This document shows, one piece after another, positions 40,817 through 50,600 of a stretch of DNA of 64,000 nt. The notes beneath the pieces were generated by a model. It saw only the letters and a program-made list of their open reading frames with translations. It made no database searches and was not told where the DNA came from. The position numbers and the translations under genes are program-made. Origin of the DNA: Streptomyces sp. ITFR-21 (lineage in GTDB: Bacteria > Actinomycetota > Actinomycetes > Streptomycetales > Streptomycetaceae). Position 1 is the first letter of the stretch; every line of letters starts with the position of its first letter. The stretch is taken from contig NZ_CP134605.1 of the NCBI RefSeq assembly GCF_031844685.1, positions 1,893,501 to 1,957,500 on the forward strand. The letters are read 5' to 3'.

Positions 40817-41804
40817 GGGAATCCAGACGGTGACGCTGACCGGGCACATCGCCCGACCGGACGGCGCGAACAGCCCGGACTGGGTGCGGGTCAGCCCGGC
40901 CGCGGGCGAGCTGGTGTCCGCCGTGCACGGGGTGATCCTGCGCGGCGACGTGCCCGCCGTGCCGGACAGCACGGGCGCCTGGTCCATGGTGCTGCCCGCG
41001 AACGACGACCCGACCTTGCAGCCTACGGGCGGGACGTACCGGGTCGACCGGCCCGGCCGGAGCTACTACGTGCAGCTGCTGCACGCGATGGGCAGCGTCG
41101 ACCTCGCGGAGCTGACGCCCGTCCCGGAGGACGACGGCGAGTACGTCCTCACCCCCGGCCCGCAGGGGCCCACCGGACCGCCCGGACCGGAAGGGCCAGC
41201 AGGCCCACAAGGACCAGGTGGCGGCGACACCGGACCACAGGGCCCCGCAGGGCCGAAGGGCGACACCGGAGAGCAAGGCCCGGCGGGCACCACCGGTCCG
41301 AAGGGCGACAAGGGAGACCCCGGCGACCCGGGCAGCGGCAGCTCAGCGATCCGCACGGCGGAGACCCGGGTCATCGCCGGAGACGTGATCCTCGCCGCGT
41401 CCGTCCCATGGGTACCGGTGGTCAGCGGCGGCGCGTTCCCCCTGGCCGTCACCATCCCGGCCGCGGTCGGCGACCGCATCCGGGTCGACGCCGTATTTAT
41501 GCGGACCGGCACCGGCTGCTACATGGACCTCGCCGTCCTCGACGCCAGCGGGGCACCGAGCTGGTTCCTCGGGTCCCGGTCGGCCACCCCCCTGCCGGAA
41601 GGCAACCCGCTCTACTACCCGCAGACCGGCGGCTTCCCGGCCGCCACGTCCTCGCTGCAATTCACCGTCGAGGCGGGGCACGTGCAGGCCGGGGCCGTCA
41701 CGATCGGGCTGGCCTACCGCGGCTCAGGCCCGCAGACCGTGTACGCCAGCGCCACGTACCCGGCGAGCCTGCTGCTCACCAACCTCGGCGCCGAGCCGGC
41801 TTAG
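40803..41804 (+). CDS. Collagen-like repeat protein, probable tail fiber
   Basis: About 333 residues. ATG 40803 has AGGAAGG nine bases upstream; ATG 40794 abuts it. The N-terminal globular region ([21 protein letters not shown]) is followed by about 18 Gly-X-Y triplets ([20 protein letters not shown] and onward through [10 protein letters not shown]), which should fold as a trimeric triple helix. A C-terminal beta domain ([40 protein letters not shown]) resembles trimeric fiber heads. It lies after the lysis genes, away from the tail cluster, and converges with a minus-strand gene. Confidence 0.8.
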   Translation: MGLPEGIQTVTLTGHIARPDGANSPDWVRVSPAAGELVSAVHGVILRGDVPAVPDSTGAWSMVLPANDDPTLQPTGGTYRVDRPGRSYYVQLLHAMGSVDLAELTPVPEDDGEYVLTPGPQGPTGPPGPEGPAGPQGPGGGDTGPQGPAGPKGDTGEQGPAGTTGPKGDKGDPGDPGSGSSAIRTAETRVIAGDVILAASVPWVPVVSGGAFPLAVTIPAAVGDRIRVDAVFMRTGTGCYMDLAVLDASGAPSWFLGSRSATPLPEGNPLYYPQTGGFPAATSSLQFTVEAGHVQAGAVTIGLAYRGSGPQTVYASATYPASLLLTNLGAEPA

Positions 41805-41992
41805 CCGGGGACGGGTCCGCGGTAGAGCCACAGCAGCGGGTCCCCGCCGGGCTCCGGCTCGTAGTCGGCCCGGTCCGCCCACCCGTCCACCACCTGGTAG
41901 ACGCCCCGCCGGACGGAGTCCTCCGGCCAGGCGGCCACGTCCATCTCCTGGCCGTCGAGCGGCCCGCCCACGTACCGGACGATCCTGCTCAC
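41801..41992 (-). CDS. Small hypothetical protein
   Basis: 63 residues from GTG 41992: [20 protein letters not shown] continues to [11 protein letters not shown]. Pattern YVGGPLDGQ is common in small phage and actinobacterial proteins of unknown function. Overlaps the collagen-like gene end to end by 4 bp. Probably lysogeny-expressed because it runs leftward at the right end. Confidence 0.65.
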   Translation of the reverse strand: MSRIVRYVGGPLDGQEMDVAAWPEDSVRRGVYQVVDGWADRADYEPEPGGDPLLWLYRGPVPG

Positions 41993-42249
41993 CGCGGCGG
42001 CCCCCAGTGCCCGGTGGGCGGCTGCTGCTGCGGGTACTGCGCGCCCGGCGGCGGCCCGTACGACTGGCCGGGTGGCGGGTAGTACCCGGCGGGCGGCTGG
42101 TACACGGTGGTCCGGGTCTTCCGCCCGAGGATGGCCGCGATGGGCCAGCCGGTGACAGCCCACAGGCCGCAGGTCGCGATGCTCAAGACGATGTGCAGGG
42201 TGTGGTTCGCGCCCCGTTTGGTGACGTACTGCTGCGGCCTCGGCTGCAT
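41989..42249 (-). CDS. Small membrane protein with Pro-rich tail
   Basis: 86 residues: HTLHIVLSIATCGLWAVTGW with following PIAAILG forms one or two membrane helices. The C-terminus is tandem YxPPPG/YGPPPG-type repeats. Host-like; might modify the lysogen's surface or be acquired cargo. Coupled to the next minus-strand gene. Confidence 0.7.
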   Translation of the reverse strand: MQPRPQQYVTKRGANHTLHIVLSIATCGLWAVTGWPIAAILGRKTRTTVYQPPAGYYPPPGQSYGPPPGAQYPQQQPPTGHWGPPR

Positions 42250-42305
42250 GATCCCCCCGGATCTGGTCGTGAGGGCACGACCGTAGCGCCCACCGGGGCC
42301 GCGCG

Positions 42306-42557
42306 TCAGCGCTTCGCGACGAACGTCCCCTTCGCGGGCAGCGTGACCACAAGGCCGCGCTCCCTCAACAGGCGCACCGCGCCACGTGCCGTATTCAGTG
42401 CGACCCCGTACTCCTCGGCGAGCGCCCGCTCACCCGCGAGCATCGCGCCCGGGGCCAGCTTGCCCGCCTTGATCTTCCGCTCAATGTCATCTGCGACCTG
42501 CACATATACGTATTCAGGCCGGGACGGGTCAACCGCTGGGATGTCCGATTCGCCCAT
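42306..42557 (-). CDS. GntR-family transcription regulator (DNA-binding domain only)
   Basis: 83 residues from ATG 42557. A winged-helix GntR domain is clear: YVYVQVADDIERKIKAGKLA, PGAMLAGERALAEEYGVALNTARGAVRLLRERGLV and TLPAKGTFVAKR. No effector domain follows, so it is a stand-alone form frequent in Streptomyces mobile elements. It may control the minus-strand genes next to it or the plus-strand gene at 42716. Confidence 0.85.
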   Translation of the reverse strand: MGESDIPAVDPSRPEYVYVQVADDIERKIKAGKLAPGAMLAGERALAEEYGVALNTARGAVRLLRERGLVVTLPAKGTFVAKR

Positions 42558-42715
42558 GCCCGGACCGTAGCCCGGCAGGGTGCGCCCTGCCCGGCCAGGA
42601 CGCGGCAGGATGCGGCTAGCCGCTGCCATCTGCGGCCATTCCCTCTACGCTGTACGCAGGACAAACCCCCGCGGCCTGGCAGGGCCCGGGGGACGGACGA
42701 CCGAGAGGGGTCGAC

Positions 42716-42931
42716 ATGGCCGAGCGTACCGGCGGCGGACACTGGCTGGACACAGGCGACGGACTGGTCTCGGTGGACCCGCTGATCACCGGGGACCCGG
42801 ACCCGCATCGGGACGCGTGGGTCACGTATCTGGATCACGTCGACGGGTGCGCGGAGTGCAAGCGGCGCCTGTACGGGTGCCCCGACGGCGCCGACCTCTG
42901 GAAGGCGTACAAGGCGGGCCGGTCGCAGTAG
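42716..42931 (+). CDS. Small Cys-containing protein at the right end
   Basis: 71 residues starting MAERTGGGHWLDTGDGLV, with GAGAGGGG upstream. DHVDGCAECKRRLYGCPDG holds three cysteines like a short zinc finger. Oriented away from the GntR gene, with a 158-bp control region between them containing a -10-like CTCTACGCT. Function unknown; may be expressed in the lysogen. Confidence 0.65.
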   Translation: MAERTGGGHWLDTGDGLVSVDPLITGDPDPHRDAWVTYLDHVDGCAECKRRLYGCPDGADLWKAYKAGRSQ

Positions 42932-43040
42932 CAATCCGCGGGCCATTCGGCGCCGAATGCGCCATGATGACCCACTGCCGCGCGAGGCGCCTTCTGCGCG
43001 AGGTGCGCCGTACCCGCCCAGACGGCGGGCGCGTGGCCAC

Positions 43041-43076
43041 TGGACCCCACCCCGCTACCCTGCGGAGTGGGGTCCA
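43041..43076. terminator. Strong hairpin near attR
   Basis: TGGACCCCAC (43041-43050) pairs perfectly with GTGGGGTCCA (43067-43076), with a smaller CCGC/GCGG stem inside. It could end transcription of the right-end gene and insulate the host junction, or be a structural element of attP. Confidence 0.55.
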
Positions 43077-43116
43077 CGTGTACCCGGAGGATCAGGCCAA
43101 ATCTAGGGGCGGATAC

Positions 43117-43129
43117 GCCAAGCGCCCCC
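43117..43129 (+). repeat. Putative integrase arm-type site, right
   Basis: GCCAAGCGCCCCC, an exact copy of 4154-4166, 64 bp before the attR core. A nearby CGCAGG repeat (43151-43170) might be a further weak site. Role inferred from symmetry around the core. Confidence 0.45.
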
Positions 43130-43192
43130 CATTAGTTCCGGGTACCGGACCCGCAGGAAAACGCAGGTAAGCGCAGCGTTCAGGGCAGCACA

Positions 43193-43236
43193 CCTTCTAA
43201 GCGCTTGGCCGCAGGTTCGAGTCCTGCCGGGGGCGC
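43193..43236 (+). repeat. attR core (tRNA-Arg 3' fragment)
   Basis: Forty-four bases identical to attL. Here they form only the 3' half of a tRNA, without acceptor 5' strand or D arm, so this copy is not a functional tRNA gene. Confidence 0.93.
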
Positions 43237-43452
43237 TCCTCGTCGCCTCGTGCCTGATGGTGGACACCGGGCATCCGCGCAGGTCGATCAGCCCGGAGAG
43301 GCCGCCCGGGCGGTACCCCCGGAGCAGTCACAGCCAGCGGCCCAAGGCGGTGCCATCCGGTCGACGGTGACTGAAACCGTACAGGTCGCCCTCCCTCGCG
43401 CGTCCCACGGCTGGAGACTCCGTCGCTCGAGGACGTGCCGTTGCGATCCGGG

Positions 43453-44343
43453 TCAGGTGCGCAGGCGGATGCCGGTGCGCTCTTCCAAGAGGGCGACGGC
43501 GAGGAGTTCGCCGTCAACCGGGCCATAGCGCTCAAGGGCCTGTCGATGCAGCGCGCGTACCGTCTCGGCGATGTCGTGCGGGGTGCCCAGTTGGCGTGCG
43601 AGGTCGACCACAACGGCCAGTTGGTCATGGATGTGGTCGAGTCCGAAGGACCGCAAGTAGTCGCCGGCGAACAGCGCGGGCAGATCACGGCGGATGAAAT
43701 CACTGCTCGCGGCGCTGTCCGCAAGGGTGCCGTGCAGCACGTCGAGGTCGATGCCGGCGCCGCGCCCCAGCAGCAGGACTTCAGCGGTCGCCGCGGCCTG
43801 TCCGAACCAGAGCATGTTGACGAGGAGTTTGAGCGTGTATCCGGTGCCGAGGCTCCCTGCATGCGCGATCCGGTCGGGCGCGGCGACGGCCGTGAGCAGG
43901 GTCCGGTGGCGTGCGAGCAGTTCGGCGTCACCCCCGACGAACAGCCGCAGCGTTCCGGCTTCGGCGTCCGCCGGACCGCCACCCACCGGAGCTTCGAGGA
44001 CCCCGACGCCCATTGCCCGGGCCCGCTCCTGGACGGGCGCAGCCGCGGCGGGCGAGTTGCTGGTCATGTCGATCCAGGTGGCACCGCGCGCGAGGGCGCC
44101 CAGAAGGGAGTCGGTCACCGTCGCCGCCGCTTCCGCGGGGCCCGGCAGTACCGTGATGAGCACATCCGCGCCTTCGGCCGCCTCGGCGGCCGAGGCCCGC
44201 CACTGAGCTCCGGCGGAGACCACCGCCCGTTCACGCTCGGGCAGGATGTCGAAGGCGACCACCGGATGACCGGCGCCGACCAGGTTGGCGCATATGGGTG
44301 TGCCCATGCGTCCCACACCGACGAGTCCGATCCTGGCCACCAC
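43453..44343 (-). CDS. NAD(P)-dependent beta-hydroxyacid dehydrogenase (3-hydroxyisobutyrate dehydrogenase family)
   Basis: 296 residues from GTG 44343. Rossmann motif RIGLVGVGRMGTPICANL at the N-terminus, then VLITVLPGPAEA, the family loop EAPVGGGPADAEAGTLRLFVGG and the catalytic Lys region GSLGTGYTLKLLVNML. The C-terminal helical domain is complete. It should oxidise a short beta-hydroxyacid or reduce the semialdehyde. It is the first host gene after attR and divergent from the MFS gene. Substrate cannot be told from sequence; imine-reductase relatives share the fold. Confidence 0.85.
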   Translation of the reverse strand: MVARIGLVGVGRMGTPICANLVGAGHPVVAFDILPERERAVVSAGAQWRASAAEAAEGADVLITVLPGPAEAAATVTDSLLGALARGATWIDMTSNSPAAAAPVQERARAMGVGVLEAPVGGGPADAEAGTLRLFVGGDAELLARHRTLLTAVAAPDRIAHAGSLGTGYTLKLLVNMLWFGQAAATAEVLLLGRGAGIDLDVLHGTLADSAASSDFIRRDLPALFAGDYLRSFGLDHIHDQLAVVVDLARQLGTPHDIAETVRALHRQALERYGPVDGELLAVALLEERTGIRLRT

Positions 44344-44649
44344 CGGAGCATAGCCCGTACGTGATCAGGCGTACGGCGGACCTCCGGCATCCGCGCCACC
44401 CCCGGCACTCCGGGGCTCAGGACCCTCCCGGCACCGCACGACAAGGGTTCGGCGGACGCACGGGAGACGGAGGGGAGTCACTCGGCGGCTCCCCGGCGAC
44501 CGGCGTCAGAGCCCCGCTCGCAAGGCGTCCGCCCAGGTCAGGGGCCCGCCGGGATAGTACGCGATTATGCTGCTTGCGCTGATAGCCTGCGCACGCAATG
44601 ATTGCAGACCGCGTATAAAGGCGCACGCACTGCGACGAAAGGTTTGGAC
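44344..44649. other. Divergent intergenic region
   Basis: About 305 bp between divergent dehydrogenase and MFS genes. Its last 100 bp are less GC-rich (attatgctgcttgcgctgat onward) and should hold the MFS promoter. I see no gene and no clear operator. Confidence 0.5.
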
Positions 44650-45846
44650 ATGCCTATCGGGCTTCTCGCCTTAGCACTGGGGGGCTTCGGCATCGGGCTC
44701 ACCGAGTTCGGGATCGTGGGCCTGCTGCCCGAAGTGGCCTCGGACTTCGACGTCAGCGAGCAGGTCGCCGGATACCTGGTCTCCGGCTACGCGCTGAGCG
44801 TGGCGGTCGGAGCCGTGGCACTGACCGCCGCGATCGCCCGGTTCGACCGCAAGAAGGTTCTGCTCGCGCTGATGGTGCTGTTCATCGCGGGCAACCTGAT
44901 CTCGGCGCTCGCGCCGATCTACTCGGTGCTGCTGGTGGGCCGGATCGTCGCGGCGCTGTGCCACGGCGCGTTCTTCGGCGTCGGCGCGGTGGTCGCCGCC
45001 GACATGGTCGCGCCGAACCGGCGGGCCGGCGCCATCTCGCTGATGTTCGCCGGGCTGACCGCGGCCAACGTTCTCGGCGTACCGCTGGGCACACTGCTCG
45101 GCCAGCAGCTCGGCTGGCGTTCGACGTTCTGGGCGATCACGATCATCGGTGTCGTCGCACTGGCCGGGATCCAGCTGCTGGTACCGCCGACGCCGGCGCC
45201 CGCCGAGCTGAACCTGCGCAAGGAGCTGGGCGCGTTCCGGCGCCCCCAGGTCTGGATCTCCGTCACGGTCAGCGCGCTCGCCTTCGGCGGAGTGATCGGC
45301 GGATTCACCTACATCGCCTTCACGCTCACCAAGGTCACCGGGTTCGCCACCGGTACGGTGCCCTGGCTGCTGGTGCTGTTCGGGGCAGGCACCTTCGTAG
45401 GCAACTTCGTCGGCGGCAAGACCGCCGACCGGGCGCTGAACACCTCGCTGATCGTGAACCTCGCACTGCTCGCCGCGGTGCTCGCGGTGTTCGCGCTGAC
45501 GGCGCACAACAAGGTCATGACGGTCATCTCGCTGCTGCTCATGGGCACGATCGGACTGGCCACCGCGCCCGGGCTCCAACTGCGGACCATGAAGCACGCC
45601 CAGGACGCACCGACGATGGGCTCCGGCGCGAACATCGCGGCCTTCAACGTCGGCAACGCGCTCGGCGCGTGGCTGGGCGGCCTGGCGCTCGGCGCCGGAT
45701 TCGGCTACATCTCGCCGCTCTGGGTCGGCGCCGGCGTCACCGCCGCCGGGCTCCTCGTCCTGGCCGCCGGGTCCGTACGGCCCGGCCGGACGGAAGCGGA
45801 CGCAGCCCCGGCGGAAGCCGCCCCCGCCGGCGTGACGACGGGCTGA
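44650..45846 (+). CDS. MFS transporter, drug-exporter type
   Basis: 398 residues with twelve predicted membrane helices. The start (MPIGLLALALGGFGIGLTEF) and the loop RFDRKKVLLALMVLFIAGN match the AraJ/chloramphenicol-exporter branch of the DHA1 group, with motif A-like FDRKK in loop 2-3. RIVAALCHGAFFGVGAVVAADMV and GLTAANVLGVPLGTLLGQQLGW are conserved helices. ATG 44650 with AAAGG upstream is preferred to upstream codons. Probably exports a small hydrophobic compound. A strong terminator follows. Confidence 0.9.
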   Translation: MPIGLLALALGGFGIGLTEFGIVGLLPEVASDFDVSEQVAGYLVSGYALSVAVGAVALTAAIARFDRKKVLLALMVLFIAGNLISALAPIYSVLLVGRIVAALCHGAFFGVGAVVAADMVAPNRRAGAISLMFAGLTAANVLGVPLGTLLGQQLGWRSTFWAITIIGVVALAGIQLLVPPTPAPAELNLRKELGAFRRPQVWISVTVSALAFGGVIGGFTYIAFTLTKVTGFATGTVPWLLVLFGAGTFVGNFVGGKTADRALNTSLIVNLALLAAVLAVFALTAHNKVMTVISLLLMGTIGLATAPGLQLRTMKHAQDAPTMGSGANIAAFNVGNALGAWLGGLALGAGFGYISPLWVGAGVTAAGLLVLAAGSVRPGRTEADAAPAEAAPAGVTTG

Positions 45847-45867
45847 GGCCGCGACAGACTCCGACTC

Positions 45868-45898
45868 CCCGCGCCGGCCGGTCACCGGCCGGCGCGGG
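45868..45898 (+). terminator. Terminator after the MFS gene
   Basis: A 14-bp perfect stem (CCCGCGCCGGCCGG / CCGGCCGGCGCGGG) around a TCA loop, 22 bp after the MFS stop codon. No U-run, as usual in Streptomyces. Confidence 0.8.
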
Positions 45899-47632
45899 TG
45901 CCCACAGTGCCGCGCCGGCGCACTGGCGCACTGGCGGACCCGTCGGAAAGAGAATGACGCGTATCGCAGGGTGACGACGTGGTTGAGAAGTGTGACCGGG
46001 GGACCGACCGCCCACGGTTCGGGCCGTCCGGGTTGAGGAGCGACCGGGCACTCGACCGGAGAGATCCGCCCTCGGCCTCACGGACAGGACTCGGGGCAGG
46101 ACCTGCGCCGTCCCGGCGATCGGCATGTGACCAGCCGGGGTAGTCCGTCGGAATTGATCTCGCTCCGACCAGGACGATCCGCGGATGACCCGCCCCTACG
46201 GGCCCCCCTGGCGAGCGGACGCTGGCCGGATCAACTCGCCGGTCAAACGCACCGGATAGCCGTTCCGGGTTTTGGTCATATTGTTACACCTATTCATACG
46301 CCGAAGAGATCCACTTCCCGGCGCCTTGCCGAGGCGAGTGCTTGCGCACTTCATCCGACACTCCCTGCTCATGCGTCACAATAGGCCAAGAGCCGAAATC
46401 AAGAAGCACCGGATTATCACCGGCTCACCGGCGGGGGCGTCGGATTCGGCGTCCGCCCAGCCCGTCCGCACGGCCGCGTCGGACCCTGTCCCGCCGCGCG
46501 GCGCGGGCCCGTCCGGGTGGATCTCCGCAGCTGGCGCCACGTTGCCATGAGTAATTTCACGGTTACTCCATGTCTCGTTGCGGGATCCACGATCAAGACT
46601 TCTGCGATCAACACGCCGGCAAGGGTGAAGAGTTGACAGGGGCCCGGGGAAAGACGCCGCCCGCAGCGGTGCCGCCTTTGACTTCCTCGTCCAGCCGCTT
46701 GATCGGATCCAACGATAAGATCCTCTTCCGGTACTCAGACGGGAAGCCGATGATCGCCGACAAGCGCCGGGCGGCGATGCCCGGCATCATCTTGACCTTG
46801 GCTGAAAATTGGGGGCTTGACCCTTGAAGGTCACCGGTGTTCAATAAACGCAGGTGCGATAGTCACCCATTGGCGTGCGATTACCGCCCGACTGCGTGAA
46901 TGGCCGGATTATCGGCCTCGCTGCCGTCTCGACGGACTCACAATGGATGAGCCAGCTCGATGACCACCGAAATTGCGGTTCAGCATGGCGCCGGCACCCG
47001 GGCGTGGCTACTCCTGCTCCGGGCCGCCGCAGAAGCAGACCGATGCACTGATCCCGGAGTTCCTTGTCATCGCCCTGGGGGAAAAGCATGCTCCGAACAC
47101 GCCTACAAGGCCAGCAAAGACCTTGTCATGTTGAACCGGTCCATCGCGGTTAGTTGACGGCCGCCGGCACCAGCGCCGGGATCAGATGATCCTACCGGCC
47201 GTCACGGGGGGAACTAGTTACGCGGGACTCACGTTCCCGGCGGAGTTGGCAGCATTTTCTCACGTAGCGGTAGCCGCAGTGCACTTTTCAGGCCGGATGC
47301 CGAGCGGAGCTGCGTCGATTTTTAAGAGTTGCTGACCATCAGATCGTGCAACGCTTAAACGTTCGCTCAAACCTCGGCGTCGCGTTGGACCTGGCGTGCG
47401 GCTGGGCGCAATCTCGACGACGAAGGGGTTCCTGGCTCGTGAACGAGACACGTGTACTTCCGACTGGGCGGACCAGCGGACTTCCCACCCGATTATCAGC
47501 GGCGCGGCCGACCCGCTCGAGGCCGCCGACACCCGGGCGGGCTGGGCTGAGCAGGATGTCCACGCGGCCGGCAAGGGGTGGGGAGGGCTTCCCGTCCGGG
47601 AGCCACTCCGTGCGCAAAGCCGGGTGGTTGCG
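45899..47632. other. Gene-poor, relatively AT-rich region before the three-gene locus
   Basis: About 1.7 kb without a gene I can support. From about 46,240 to 47,360 the base composition is clearly less GC-rich than on either side, with fragments such as a 36-codon stretch ending GIILTLAENWGLDP (near 46,720-46,827) and YKASKDLVMLNRSIAVS (near 47,103-47,155). These look like remnants of decayed or imported genes. Near 47,328-47,352 TTGCTG and GCTTAA are 18 bp apart, a possible promoter for the large gene that follows, with a near-palindrome AACGCTTAAACGTT over the -10. The long frame from 47396 is open, but its first 79 codons look non-coding. Confidence 0.5.
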
Positions 47633-50600
47633 ATGAACCCGCAGAACACCCACCGGGCCACCGGGACGCTGCGCCCCGTCAGCCCGGACGTCCCCGGCAT
47701 CCCCGATCACGTCCTGTCGTCCCTGCGGAGGACGTACCCGCGGGGCTATGCCGCCTTGGAGAAGGCGATCGCCGAGGCTCCGGGAGAGACCGGCCTCCAG
47801 CGCGTTGCGGACATCGAGGTCCACGCCGACCACCTGCTCCTGCGCACCGACTCGGGTGACGCGGTCAGGGAGATCCCCTTCGACGTGTCGAACATCACCC
47901 CGCGGGGTGGGACCTTCGACCTCCTGCTGGACCGTGATCAGCAGACCGTCTTCATACTGAGCGGGCACGACACCGGTGCTCTGACACCCGCCCTCAAGGG
48001 ACGCCTTCTGGACGTCCTGCGCCCCCACTACTGGCTGGTGGAGGGAGCGAAGGAGCCCGCCGCCAATCCGTTCCTCTTCGGTACCCGGGAGATCAGGGAG
48101 TTCCTCTCGTCCCTCCTCGAAGAGCCCGCCGTGGGCGTGATCCACCCCCACATCCAGGCGGTCGCGCAGGCCATGAGCCGCGGGGAGTACCTGGGAGCGT
48201 CGGAGTTCGTACAGAGCCTCCAGCGCGCGTCCCTGGAACTGCGGCGCAGCGGCCTCGACCCGGCCCTCCAGCGCAGGCTCGAAACGGTCGCCCGCACCAC
48301 CGCCCAGCTCCGCCGGGGCTTCCAGCCCGTTCTGGCCATCCGCAAGGTCACACGGCCGGCGATCCTGGAAACCCTGGGGGTGGACGACGCCAAATCCCTT
48401 CGGCAGACCCTGTCGAAGCCCGAAGTGCTGTCCCGCCTGATCCCCTCCCACGCGATCGACACCGAGTCCATCGGGAGCATGGACCTGGCGCGGCTCCTGG
48501 AGCTGGTGGAGGAGCTGCGGGAATACGAGTTCTGCGACATCTTCCTGGTCGACAGGACACCCGAGCCGCGTCCGGGAACGATCGGCGCGACGATGAGGCG
48601 CGAGGGCATGGAGGTTTCCCCCCTCTCGACCCCGGACAACCTGGGCGAGGCGATGAAGCTGATCCACTCCCTTTCCCGCGCCAGCTCGTTCCTGTTCTCC
48701 CGGGAGCAGTCCCGCCGGATGAACATCGCGGTCCAGGACCATCTGCCGAAGGCCGGCCGGGACCACATCGTCGGCTTCTTCCCCGGTCTGGGCAGCCGGG
48801 CCTCCTACCAGAACCTCGGACGCTCCCTTCTGGACTCCGGGATCCCGGACGTGGTCAGGATCTATCAGGACTGCGCGCGGGCCCTGGGTTTCCCCGGCCG
48901 GCCCGAGAAGCTCCTGCTGGTCCCGGAGAACATGCCCGAGGGAAAGATGGAGCAGCAGGGGTTCATCGGAGCGGCGCTCCTCGTGCACAGCCTGGCCCTG
49001 GAGGCCCATCTGCGGGCCGGGGCACAGGAAAGCGGAGCGCCGGTGAACTTCGTGGCCTACACCGGGGAGAGTTTCGGTGTCATAACGTCGGCGGTGGCAA
49101 GCGGTTCCATCTCCTTCGGCGACGGCGCCAAGATCGCGCAGGCGTTCACCCCGCTAATGCTGGTGGCCGCCGAGGGCGAGGCTCCCGACGAACCGTTCGC
49201 GCGGAAAATCGCCACCTATCTCCCCGACTCCCTGAAAGGGCAGAAACTGGTGCCGGAGCCGTCCCATGTGGTCGGTCTCCAGGCGGACCCCGAGGATCTC
49301 GCCGAAGCCCTGGAGGATATCGAGAGGAGCTATCCGAAGACGGACGTCGAGGTCCACAAGACCTATTCGCTGCGGCAGACGAACATCTACGTCCGGACCG
49401 GCGTCAAGTCGGACTTCGACCGGTTCATGAGGAAGTTCCCCGCCGTACGGATGGAGGAGCTGAAGGCTCCGACGAAGTTCCTGGCCCACTCGGAACGGAT
49501 GACAGGCGTCCGCCAGGCCCTGGAACGGTTCATCGAGAAGAACAACATAGTTTTCCGGAAACCCCACACCCCGGTGGTCTCCAACAACAACGCCGGTCTG
49601 CTCACCACGGCCGCGGAGGTCCGCAGCGGAGTCCTGGCGATCACCAACGAGATCATGGCGTCCAGGACGACGGTGGAGACCCTGGCCAGCCTCCATCCCG
49701 ACATGATCCTGGAGCTCGGGCTGGGGAACAAATCCGTGCAACTGCTGACGGACAACAACGTCGAGGCTCCCGTGCTGGCCTATACCGGAGCACCCGACGA
49801 GACGGACCTGTTCCTGCGCGCCGTGAAGCTGGTCGACGGCCTGATGGAGGAACTGGGCCGGCTGCACACCTCCGGCAGCCGGCTGGCGGCCCAGCACTAC
49901 GGCACGCTCAGGGGCCTTTTCCGGCTGGCTTCGAAGAGCCCCTTCTACGAGCGGTACTTCCATCGGACCATGGGCCGCGTCATCACCAACGAGATGCTCC
50001 ACTCCGAAAGGGACGGATCGCCGGCCTTCTACCGGTTCCTCGAGATCTTCCAGCACACCTACAACCACCGCGGCAGCATCCTGCCGGACCAGGGGGAGCT
50101 GGTGCTGCAGGCCCGGTTGAAGAAACGGATCGTCGGGCACCCGGAAAGGCTGGGCCAGGTCTACGCCGAGCTCCAGGTGATCAACGGGACGGGCGACGTC
50201 GCCGACCGGAGCTCGATCAACATCAGGCAGCCCGAAGTGGTGGTCTTCCATTTCGACCGTCTCGCGGACCTCGGCTATGCCGATCTCGCCCGCAAAACAC
50301 GGCTACTACTCGACACGCAACCGCTGGCACGGCAGATCTACGACCAGATGCTGGAAAGCCTGCGGATCGAGGACGACGGTTTCCTCACGCTGGCGGGCAC
50401 CACCGTGCCCACCGTCGACCAGATGGCCATGAGCCACATCGTCTATCAGTACACCCTGTTCCACATCCTCCACCTCTACCGCCCCGCCATGTTCGCGCAG
50501 AACGACTACTACCTCGAAGGCAGCGATCCCATGGGATGGCTGGTCGCCCTGGCGGCCTCGGGGGCGGTCACCCTGCCGGACATCGTCAAACTCTACGGTG

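Larger units (their letters stand above)
4043..43236 (+). mobile_element. Integrated siphovirus-type prophage, about 39.2 kb
   Basis: Bounded by a perfect 44-bp direct repeat at 4043-4086 and 43193-43236, the 3' end of tRNA-Arg. Genes run in canonical temperate siphovirus order: integrase, repressor, early operon, terminase, portal, protease, HK97-type capsid, head-tail connectors, tail, lysis, then a few small genes at the right end. I see no disrupted essential gene apart from the intein oddity in terL, so the element could be inducible. Excision between the cores would give a 39,150-bp circle. Confidence 0.95.

Noticed and set aside
47396..47632. Upstream extension of the acyltransferase gene
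   Set aside because: The extra 79 codons look like untranslated, partly AT-rich DNA without a ribosome site; ATG 47633 is the better start.
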